Positions 1 to 12,000 of a stretch of DNA of 64,000 nucleotides are shown here, in pieces; position 1 is the first letter of the stretch, and each line of letters opens with the position of its first letter. Under the pieces are notes generated by a model. That model was not told where the DNA came from. It did not search any database and worked only from the letters and a program-made list of their open reading frames with translations. The stretch is taken from NCBI RefSeq assembly GCF_036588685.1, contig NC_086386.1:1290710-1354709 (forward strand), read 5' to 3'. Source of the stretch: Mytilus trossulus. Lineage: Eukaryota > Mollusca > Bivalvia > Mytilida > Mytilidae. The position numbers and the translations under genes are program-made.

Positions 1-92
1 TTCCCAGAAAAGGGGGGGCAGTCCCCCTGCCCCCCTAAATCTGCCTCTGCTAATGGACTGAACCAGCTCAGTAGTGCATAATTTTGTCTTAC
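1..92. other. IK intron with degenerate partial copy of exon 14 sequence
   Basis: The first 50 bases hold a G/C-run-rich repeat end. At about 51-73 there is a second, diverged copy of the exon 14 segment seen at 107-130 (shared aatggactgaacca and agtag). It lies about 56 bp from the parent and spans the donor, so it looks like an old junction duplication. Confidence 0.5.
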
Positions 93-3000
93 CTTAAACT
101 TCTCATTAATGGACTGAACCACTTGAGTAGCTGATTGACCTTGTTTCTGATCTTCATCCTGAAAAACAATGAAGTTTTCATAAATAAAAGTCCAAATGTC
201 ATATATCTGTCTAAAATGAGAATTTTGTTTTGAAAAATCTTTGAAAAAAAATAAGATATGTCTCATGATCTTTCTAGAGCAATCTTATCAAAATGCTCTG
301 AAACATGACATAGGTGACAGTGACTGTTGTGACAAGTTATTTTATAACCAACCATTAAATATATATAAAGCCTGCACTAGTTTCATAAAGCCACCTATTG
401 AATTTTCTCTTAATAAGGAGAGTCTGTCCTGACATAAAAGCTTTGTCTCTATGTCAACAACCTATCCAAGAGAAGATAATCTGTCTTAATCTAAAGTCTG
501 ATAATTCATACCTCCTCCACAGGCTTTTCAAAATATGTTTTCTTCCTCCTGTCTTCCCTGTCCCTATCTCTATCTCTGTCTCTACGATCTCTGTCCCGTC
601 TGTCTCGGTCACCTTTGTCTCTCCTATCACCATGTCTGTCCCTGTCTCTATCTCTACGATCGTCTCCCCTCTCTCTCTGTCTGTCCCTATCTCGTCCCTT
701 CTCTCTGTCGTCATCCCGACGGTCTTTCTTTCTATCTTTCTTATCCTGGACTTTGTTATAAGTAGGAACATAATCTCCAATGTCATTGTAGATACTAAAC
801 AGATAAAAAATTAACTCATTATAGATACTAAAACAGATAATACACACATATATATATATATTTTAACTCATTAATTTGGAAATACCTGTATACAAAGTAT
901 TTCTTGGCACTTTTTTTTGTTAATACTCCTTCTTTCCTGTGAAATGACAGAAATTAAGCCTTTATAAGTTGGAAAAGAAATACATATCCACACCATTGAT
1001 GTTCTGTGGTGTTGTTTGTTGATGTGGTAAATTAGTGTTTCTTGTTTCTTGGTTTTTTATACTGATTTGAGTTTTTAAAATACTATTTTACAAGTTTCGA
1101 GTCTGCGAACATGACATGCCATACTATCTAGATCAATGTGATTGTTTCATAATTGACAAAAATGCAAGTTGTTTCTATTTCAGTTAAATTTCATAAAAAT
1201 AATGCTACAGAAATTTTAAAATAAGACTTTTTATCTTTATCTTGTCACAGATTATGCAAAGTTTGTGCAAGTCAAGTTTATGAAAATGTTACAGTGACTT
1301 GACTGTTAGTGTTGCTATCCACCAATTGCAACTCATTCAAAATTTTGACCAAATTGCAATTTGTTTTATTAAACCAAATTGTTCAACTGGTCAGAAATTT
1401 GAACCAACTGCTGTAGAAAACCACAGTCAGGTTGTGAAAGTGCAAGGTGATAAAATAAATCATACTTACAATCCTATAAGATTTTAACTCCAATTTAGTG
1501 ATGTTGTGACAAAATTTGTCTATCAGTTTGTATAGGTATATTATAGTCATTACCATTCTTAAGGTGAAATTGTTATTTTGAATTGCTGTAAAAATGTCCA
1601 TACTAACTTTCATATAGTTTTTCTTTCGAAAAGTCTTTTATATTCATAAGAATCAGACATTGTGTGAATTAAAACATTTCATATTCAGTAAAACATGTGT
1701 AAAATTGCAATATGTTTGTAGGAAGTTTCCATGGGGAGATAATATTTTTTTCTTTCAAAAAGTCTTAATTCAAAAGATTAATATTTTAGGTTATCTCCCC
1801 ATGAAAACTTATCAATAGCATATTGTTATTTCACACATATTTTCCTGAGTATATGATGTTTTATTTAAAATGATATCTGGTTCTTATGAATATAGAATAC
1901 TTTTAGAAAGAAAAACTATATGAAAGCTTAGTTTGGTCATTTTTATAGCTATTCAAAATAAACAATTTCACCTTAAGCATGGTAATGACTTTAATATACC
2001 TATACAAACTGGTAGACTCAAATTTTGACAACATCATTAAAGTGGAGTTAAAGTCTTATAGGATTGTAAGTATGTTTTATTTTATCACCTTACACTTTCA
2101 CAGTTTGACTGAACAATTTGTTCAATATTCTGACCAGTTGAACAATTTGGTTTAATAAAACAAATTGCAATTGGGTCAAAATTTTGAATGAGTTGCAATT
2201 GGTGGATAGCAACACTAACAGTCAAGTCACTGTAATATGTAGTTAACTTACTTGTCATCACCTCCTGTTAACTTGGCTTTCTCTTCTTCTTTCAGTTTAC
2301 CTACAATTTAATTAGTTTGATTATTTACAAAATCTTACAAATAAAGACATCTGTTACCAAAATCCTAAAATCTTGATAAGTGCTGAACAACATAGCCAAG
2401 AGGCCATTCTAAAACATCAATACCCTGAACGAATTTATCAAGATAATATTCTTTTTTTTCTTTCTTTTTTTATAATTCCCCTCATCTTTTTTAAAACTAT
2501 CTTTTTCTCCATTTATTATTCAATATTAGTTTATTACTTTCAGTCTAAATCCATGTATGAATGTTTTTATATCTTTTTATTCTAATGTTGTATTCCAACC
2601 CTAAATATTCTAATTCTGTTCTTTCTCTACCTACCTTTCTCCTTCTTTTTCAGTTTTTTACTTTCCCTTCTTCCCTGTCTAAGGTATGACAAAATCTGTG
2701 TTAACTTATTGATGACAATGTCATTTGTGGTTAATGTTGTTGTAGACTGAAATAGAAAGGTCAACCAATACACATTTTATTAACTTTGTAGTAATGTAAG
2801 TTGTCTAAGACTTAAATCATAAAACAGAATTAAAATAAAAGTAACAGCAAATTCAGCAATTTTTCCATTTATTAAAGAACATCAGTGTTGGATCCAGAAC
2901 TTTTTGTAAAGGGGGGCCCACTGACTGGCCTAAGAGGGGCCCACTCCAGTCATGCTTCATTAATTTCCTATAGAATCAATCAAATTTTTCTCACAAAAGG

Positions 3001-6000
3001 AGTGGGGGGATAGGGCTCCTCAGGCCTCCCTAGATACACCTATGGACATTATATTGGAGAATGGTGAAAGTGTCAACATTCAAAATTGATTTGTATTTGG
3101 TGGCAATAAGCATTGTGCATACGTTTCATAACATTTGGTTGCGGCAAACTAACTAGAGGCTCTCAAGAGCCTGTGTCGCTCACCTGACTTTACTTGAAAT
3201 AATTTAAAAAAAGATAAAATCATAAAAGATACTTATAATAATGTTTGAGGCCAAATTTGATTCCATTCAGTGGTTCTCTAAAAGAAGACATTTGTATGTA
3301 TTTGATTTTCCCATAGGGTCCTTTCTTAAACTAAGTCCCCTGCTGGTGGCCATCTTGGATGATGGATCAGCTACAAAGTAACACCAGATGCTTCGCAGGG
3401 CGTAGCTTTATACGACCGCAGAGGTTGAACCCTGAACGGTTGGGGCAAGTATGGACACAACATTCAAGCTGGATTCAGCTCTAAATTTGGATTGTGATTA
3501 AATAGTTGACACAGCATAGGTTTCTGACACAGAATGAATGTGTTCTAATGAACTTAAAACTTTTGTTTTCTCTTAGAGCAATTCACTATGCTGTTCAATA
3601 TTAATCCTCTCAAAAAAATGTTTGAAGAAATTTTCTTTTTATTTATGATATTTCAAATGAGAAAAATTGAACCCAATTTTTTAATCACATCCCCCTTTCC
3701 CTTATTCCAAAACTAATCTCAATTAAAATATTCTAATGGAGTTTGCAACAATAACTACTCATTTAAATACATCATGAAATATTAAGATGTAAAAAAACTG
3801 CTTGTTATCACTGAATGGTAAAGATTATTTAAATTTATCAGTTGGTAGTAAAAAGTGAATATACATTGTATATTGTATATAACAAATATTTAAGTTGATT
3901 CTGGACAAAGAAAGATAACTCCAATTAAAAAAAAATCTTGCAATAAGATATTTCTTGCTTACTATTTTGGACAAAGAAAGATAACTCTATTTAAAAAAAA
4001 ATTTGCTATTTCACAATATAGTGAAATTAGGTATTTCTTGCCATTGCACAATACTGTGCAATTGAAAAGACTTGCTATTCCACAATACTTAATATAATAA
4101 TTTTAGATCCTGATTTGGACCAACTTGAAAACTGGGCCCATAATCAAAAATCTAAGTACATGTTTAGATTCAGCAAATGAAAGAGGCCCAAGAATTTAAT
4201 TTTTGTTAAAATCAAACTTAGTTTAATTTTGGACTCCTTGGACCTTAAAGTAGGCCAATTTGAAAACGGGACTAAAAATGAAGAATCTACATACACAGTT
4301 AGATTTGGCATATCAAAGAACCCCATTTTTTCAATTTTTGATGAAATCAAAAAAGTTTAATTTTGGACCCCGATTTGGGCCAACTTGAAAACTGGGCCAG
4401 TAATAAAAAATCTAAGTTCATTTTTAGATTCAGCATATCAAAGAACCCCAAGGATTCAATTTTTGTTAAAATCAAACTAAGTTTAATTTTGGACCCTTTG
4501 GACCTTAATGTAGACCAATTTGAAAACGGGACCAAAAGTTAAGAATCTACATACACAGTTAGATTCGGCATATCAAAGAACCCCAATTATTCAATTTTGA
4601 TGAAATCAAACAAAGTTTAATTTTGGACCCTTTGGGCCCCTTTTTCCTAAACTGTTGGGACCAAAACTCCTAAAATCAATACCAACTTTCCTTTTATGGT
4701 CATTAACCTTGTGTTTAAATTTCATAGATTTCTATTTACTTATACTAACGTTATGGTGCGAAAACCAAGAAAAATGCTTATTTGGGTACCTTTTTGGCCC
4801 CTAATTCACAAACTGTTGGGACCTAAACTCCCAAAATCAATACCAATCTTCCTTTTGTGGTCATAAACATTGTGTTTAAATTTCATTGATTTCTATTTAC
4901 TTAAACTAAAGTTATTGTGCGAAAACCCAGAATAATGCTTATTTGGGCCCTTTTTTGGCCCCTAATTCCTAAACTGTTGAAACCAAAACTCCCAAAATCA
5001 ATCCCAACCTTTCTTTTGTGATCATCAACCTTGTGTCAAAATTTCATAGATTTCTATCAACTTAAACTAAAGTTATAGTGCGAAAACCAAGAAAATGCTT
5101 ATTTGGGCCCTTTTTGGCCCCTAATTCCTAAAATGTTGGGACCAAAACTCCCAAAATCAATACCAACCTTCCTTTTATGGTCATAAACCTTGTGTTAAAA
5201 TTTCATAGATTTCTATTCACTTTTACTAAAGTTAGAGTGCGAAAACTAAAAGTATTCGGACGACGACGACGACGACGACAACGACGACGCCAACGTGATA
5301 GCAATATACGACGAAAATTTTTTCAAAATTTGCGGTCGTATAAAAACTTGGTCAGCACCTCCTCAGGAACATTTATGTTATGTTTGGTTTCATTCAGTAG
5401 TTCTCTAAAAGAAGACATTTGTATGTATTTCCCTTAGGGTCCTATTTAAAACTAAGTCCCCCGGTGGCGGCCATCTTGGATGCAATATTTGGTTCCATTC
5501 CATTCAGTGGTTCTCTAGAAGAAGTTCAAAATGTAAAAATATAACGACGACAATGGATGCCAAGTGATGAGAATAGCTCACTTGGCTCTTCGGGACAGGT
5601 GAGCTAAAAAATGTTTAAATGGCTAATTAAACAAATTTTACAATTATAACGGTACGCTGAAAGTTATGCCATATTAAAACTGATTTGTTTTGTGGTAATA
5701 GGCATTGTGTATAAGTTTTATAATATTTAATTGAGGCCAACTTAAATGAGAACAAATGTTGTAATGCATGTCAGGACATCACTATCTGCCCTCAAGCTGA
5801 TGGCCTTACATGATACTTACATCAACTGTAGGACAGTCTGCTTTACTCCTTATGATAGTGGTTGGTACATCACTGTCAGCGTACTCATCCTCAAGGTCAA
5901 CAACATAGGCCATACGTTTAGGTAAAAATAACTCGTTCCTCTCCGGGAGTCTGGATTGAAATAAAGTTTTGTAGATGTTCCTTGCTGAAATGTGAACAGA

Positions 6001-9000
6001 AAAATGTGTATTTCACCACATATTATTATACAAAACTGCATTATGTTTTTTTACATGCAATATATGAAGGAGTGTAGTATTATTTATCAAATCACAAAGT
6101 CTACAGTGTACATTGTCATCAAACCATAAAAACCAATAAAATATATCCCATCTCCTCTATTTGTGTGAATTTTTTTGTCATGTATCTTTGGTTGTATCTT
6201 CTTATCTAACTCAAGACTTAAAGCTAATTTTTGGTCCTGTATCTTAATGTACATTTATGTGTATTTTCCTACTCATTTTAGTCCTGAATTCAATTTTTGG
6301 TCTCGTATCTTAATGTATATGTGTATTTTCATACCCATTTTAGTCCTGAATTCTATTTTTGGTCCCATTTTTTAATGTATATGTGTATTTTCATACCCAT
6401 TTTAGTCCTGAATTAAATTTTTGGTCCCATTTCTTAATGTATATGTGTATTTTCTTACCCATTTTAGTCCTGAATTCATTTTTTGGTCTCGTATCTTAAT
6501 GTATATGTGTATATTCTTACCCATTTTAGTCCTGAATTCTATTTTTGGTCCCGTATCTTAATGTATATGTGTATATTCTTACCCATTTTAGTCCTGAATT
6601 CTATTTTTGGTCCCGTATCTTAATGTATATGTGTATATTCTTACCCATTTTAGTCCTGAATTCTATTTTTGGTCCTGTTTCTTAATGTAAATGTGTTTGT
6701 TCTTACCCATTTTAGTCCTGAATTCTATTTTTGGTCCCGTATCTTAATGTATATGTGTATATTCTTACCCATTTGAGTCCTGAATTCTATTTTGGTCCTG
6801 TTTCTTAACCCTTACCATGCGGTGCCCGTCTTTTGACGGGCGGACCCTAATAACCGTTATTTGGCTCCAATGGCGTTCCATACTTTAAGAAGTCCACTTT
6901 ATTATACTTATTTTAAAAGTTATGCATGTTCCGTCAACCTGAGGCTATCCATATTCACGTTTCTCATGTATAAGTAGCATTTTGAGCACAAATACGGACT
7001 TGAAAAATTGAAATTGGCTAAAACTCGGTTTTCTGGAGGGGTAGGCTTCACATCTGTATATTATACAAGAAGTTCTGAGGCATAAAACTGTCAAAAATAG
7101 TGCAAACCCACAGCCATATAACTACTGATCATTATTATTATTGAAATACGCATAGGAAACAACCACTTCCGGTTTTGGGTCCATTCGAAGTCAAAAATCG
7201 GCAAAAATTGTGAAATTCTGTATTTTGGGTCCAAATGACCTTCTGTAGACTGATGAATCAAGATCAGATTCACTCCGACCTAACAACTGTTGGGGTCAAT
7301 TTGTTCACTAGGGTCCACTCTACACGCAGGCTTCAGCTGGATACCTTAACCAGCAACCCTGGGTCATCTGGGTCAAGAGAAGGGGTGAAAAATCGCCAAA
7401 ATTGACGCTTTTTGCACCTGTTGACCCACTTTGGGGCAAATTCCCGCCAAAAAAAATCTGCCTCCTCACTCCCTGATCATCCATATTAGATTTAAAGAAA
7501 TCAATATGCTACAGCAACAGGGCTAAGCTCATTTGCATATAATTTGCATATTTTTGCAAATAAACGAAAATTATACATTTTCTAAAAACAATTCCGCATG
7601 GTAAGGGTTAATGTATATGTGTTTGTTCTTACTCATTTTAGTCCTGAATTCAATTTTTGGTCTCGTATCTTAATGTATATGTGTATTTTCATACCCATTT
7701 TAGTCCTGAATTCTATTTTTGGTCCCGTATCTTAATGTATATGTGTATATTCTTACCCATTTTAGTCCTGAATTCTATTTTAGTGCCAGTATAATGTATA
7801 TGTGTATATTCTTACCCATTTTAGTCCTGAATTCTATTTTAGGTCCAGTATAATCTATATGTGTATTTTCCTACCCATTTTAGTCCTGAATTCTATTTTA
7901 GGCCCAGTATAATGTATATGTGTATTTTCTTACCCATTTTAGTCCTGAATTGTATTTTAGGCCCAGTATAATGTATATGTGTATATTCTTACCCATTTTA
8001 GTCCTGAATTCTATTTTTGGGCCTGTTTCTTCTGGTTTCTCTTCCCTGTTTTAATACAAAATCAAATTTTAATTCAATAGTAAGATATGATTATCTACTG
8101 ATATATAAATGGTTTAATACTCAAATGGAATAAGTAGAACTTTTACATAGAGAATGCAGGATTTATCGGTAATTCGTATATTTTCCCTTTGATCTTACTG
8201 CCTAATATTTGCGAGTATCAACGTACTGGCTGTATCACTGAAAATATTAGGCAATACATTGCATGACGTCATAACATTGTGTGACATCATAATTACCGAT
8301 AAACAGAATAATAGGTAGTTTCGTTTTTGATACTGACTATATCATGTTGAATATCTTAACTCGCCCTAACAGGCTCGTCTAGATATTCCACATGATATAG
8401 TCAGTATCAAAAACTCAACTACCTATTATTCTATATATATCATTTTCCTTGGGAAATAGTTATCAAAGGTACCATGATTATAATTTAGTATGCATGTTTC
8501 GTCTACATTAGACTCATCAGTGACGCTCATATCAAAATATTTATAAAGCCAAACAAGTACAAAGTTGAAGAGCATTGAGTATCCAAAATTCCAAAAAGAT
8601 GTGCCAAATATAGCTAAAGTGATTTATGCCTGGGATAAGAAATTCATTACTTTTTCGAAAAATTCAAAGTTTTGTAAACAGGAATTTATTTTCTGTATCT
8701 TAAACCTTACTTTTTCTGAGTGACAGCTGTCTCCATTGCTTCTTCATCTTCTTTCTCTTTATTGCTGATTTCTGCACGAACCTACAAAATCAAGGTGTAA
8801 TGAATATTACAGGTTAAGAAATTTGCTGAATATCAACTGATTTTTTTTTAATGAAGCTGTAGCAGTTGTCATTGATAAGTAGAAAAAAAGTATAACCTGC
8901 GACAATAACTTCTTTTGAGACAGTTCTGATCGAAATGCAATAAGTAGGGCTCATCATGTAAAACACTTTTGCCTGTCAAATGTTCATTTCAAAACTTGCA

Positions 9001-12000
9001 TTTTGCCCCTATATTTCATTTCAGCCATGTCGACAATCTAGGTTGGCAGATTGTGCCATGGAACACATTTTTAAAACTAGATACTTAAATGATGATATAG
9101 GTTTGGTTAAATTTGGCCCTGTAGTTTCAGAATAATGATTTTTGTTAAAGTAAATGAACGTTGGACACCAAGTGATAAGAAAGATCACTTAGCCCTTTGT
9201 GCCAGGTGAGCTTAAAAGTAGTAAATGTATAGCTAAATATCTACCTTTTCTAGTAAAGCAAAATCTAAACCTTTGACCAAATGAGTATGTTCCATATCAC
9301 CACCATGATCCTTGTACCTACCTTTTCTAGTAAAGCAAAATCTAAACCTTTGACCAAATGAGTATGTTCCATATCACCACCAAGATCCTTGTACCTACCT
9401 TTTCTAGTAAAGCAAAATCTAAACCTTTGACCAAATGAGTATGTTCCATATCACCACCAAGATACTTGTACCTACCTTTTCTAGTAAAGCAAAATCTAGA
9501 CCTTTGACTAAATGGGTATGTTCCATATCACCACCAAGATACTTGTACCTACCTTTTCTAGTAAAGCAAAATCTAAACCTTTGACCAAATGAGTATGTTC
9601 CATATCACCACCATGATCCTTGTACCTACCTTTTCTAGTAAAGCAAAATCTAAACCTTTGACCAAATGAGTATGTTCCATATCACCACCAAGATCCTTGT
9701 ACCTACCTTTTCTAGTAAAGCAAAATCTAAACCTTTGACCAAATGGGTATGTTCCATATCACCACCAAGATACTTGTACCTACCTTTTCTAGTAAAGCAA
9801 AATCTAAACCTTTGACCAAATGGGTATGTTCCATATCACCACCAAAATACTTGTACCTACCTTTCCTAGTAATGCAAAATCTAAACCTTTGACCAAATGG
9901 GTATGTTCCATATCACCACCAAGATACTTGTACCTACCTTTTCTAGTAAAGCAAAATCTAAACCTTTGACCAAATGGGTATGTTCCATATCACCACCAAG
10001 ATACTTGTACCTACCTTTTCTAGTAAGGCAAAATCTAAACCTTTGACCAAATGGGTATGTTCCATATCACCACCAAGATACTTGTACCTACCTTTTCTAG
10101 TAAAGCAAAATCTAGACCTTTGACTAAATGGGTATGTTCCATATCACCACCAAGATACTTGTACCTACCTTTTCTAGTAAAGCAAAATCTAAACCTTTGA
10201 CCAAATGAGTATGTTCCATATCACCACCAAAATACTTGTACCTACCTTTTCTAGTAAAGCAAAATCTAAACCTTTGACCAAATGGGTATGTTCCATATCA
10301 CCACCAAGATACTTGAACCTACCTTTTCTAGTAAAGCAAAATCTAAACCTTTGACCAAATGAGTATGTTCCATATCACCACCATGATCCTTGTACCTACC
10401 TTTTCTAGTAAAGCAAAATCTAAACCTTTGACCAAATGAGTATGTTCCATATCACCACCAAGATCCTTGTACCTACCTTTTCTAGTAAAGCAAAATCTAA
10501 ACCTTTGACCAAATGAGTATGTTCCATATCACCACCAAGATACTTGTACCTACCTTTTCTAGTAAAGCAAAATCTAGACCTTTGACTAAATGGGTATGTT
10601 CCATATCACCACCAAGATACTTGTACCTACCTTTTCTAGTAAAGCAAAATCTAAACCTTTGACCAAATGAGTATGTTCCATATTTCCACCATGATCCTTG
10701 TACCTACCTTTTCTAGTAAAGCAAAATCTAAACCTTTGACCAAATGAGTATGTTCCATATCACCACCAAGATCCTTGTACCTACCTTTTCTAGTAAAGCA
10801 AAATCTAAACCTTTGACCAAATGGGTATGTTCCATATCACCACCAAGATCCTTGTACCTACCTTTCCTAGTAATGCAAAATCTAAACCTTTGACCAAATG
10901 GGTATGTTCCATATCACCACCAAGATACTTGTACCTACCTTTTCTAGTAAAGCAAAATCTAAACCTTTGACCAAATGGGTATGTTCCATATCACCACCAA
11001 GATACTTGTACCTACCTTTTCTAGTAAGGCAAAATCTAAACCTTTGACCAAATGGGTATGTTCCATATCACCACCAAGATACTTGTACCTACCTTTTCTA
11101 GTAAAGCAAAATCTAGACCTTTGACTAAATGGGTATGTTCCATATCACCACCAAGATACTTGTACCTACCTTTTCTAGTAAAGCAAAATCTAAACCTTTG
11201 ACCAAATGAGTATGTTCCATATCACCACCAAAATACTTGTACCTACCTTTTCTAGTAAAGCAAAATCTAAACCTTTGACCAAATGGGTATGTTCCATATC
11301 ACCACCAAGATACTTGAACCTACCTTTTCTAGTAAAGCAAAATCTAAACCTTTGACCAAATGGGTATGTTCCATATCACCACCAAGATACTTGAACCTAC
11401 CTTTTCTAGTAAAGCAAAATCTAAACCTTTGACCAAATGGGTATGTTCCATATCACCACCAAGATACTTGTACCTACCTTTTCTAGTAAGGCAAAATCTA
11501 AACCTTTGACCAAATGGGTATGTTCCATATCACCACCAAGATACTTGTACCTACCTTTTCTAGTAAAGCAAAATCTAAACCTTTGACCAAATGAGTATGT
11601 TCCATATCACCACCAAAATACTTGTACCTATCTTTTCTAGTAAAGCAAAATCTAAACCTTTGACCAAATGGGTATGTTCCATATCACCACCAAGATACTT
11701 GAACCTACCTTTTCTAGTAAAGCAAAATCTAAACCTTTGACCAAATGGGTATGTTCCATATCACCACCAAGATACTTGTACCTACCTTTTCTAGTAAAGC
11801 AAAATCTAAACCTTTGACCAAATGGGTATGTTCCATATCACCACCAAGATACCTACCTTTTCTAGTAAAGCAAAATCTAAACCTTTGACCAAATGGGTAT
11901 GTTCCATATCACCACCAAGATACTTGAACCTACCTTTTCTAGTAAAGCAAAATCTAAACCTTTGACCAAATGGGTATGTTCCATATCACCACCAAGATAC

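Larger units (their letters stand above)
3145..5612. mobile_element. Outer interspersed repeat, split by the 1.9 kb TIR element
   Basis: Sequence from about 3145 to 3406 and from 5345 to 5612 shares internal repeats (gtggttctctaaaagaagac and ggccatcttggat each appear on both sides). It ends with the caggtgagct motif, seen again as a fragment at about 9165-9215. It appears to be one interspersed element, or two overlapping copies, into which the TTTATACGACCGCA element inserted. It lies in IK intron 10. Confidence 0.6.

Noticed and set aside
398..814. Plus-strand Ser/Val/Pro-rich proteins
   Set aside because: They are antisense frames of the Arg-Asp repeat in IK exon 13.
5177..5437. Arg-rich nuclear-localisation-like protein
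   Set aside because: The Arg run is the GAC microsatellite of the TIR element read in another frame, and the same sequence recurs in copy B.
6809..7607. Small genes inside the MITE
   Set aside because: The segment is defined by perfect inverted termini and TTAA flanks and has no frame longer than about 60 residues or any family match.
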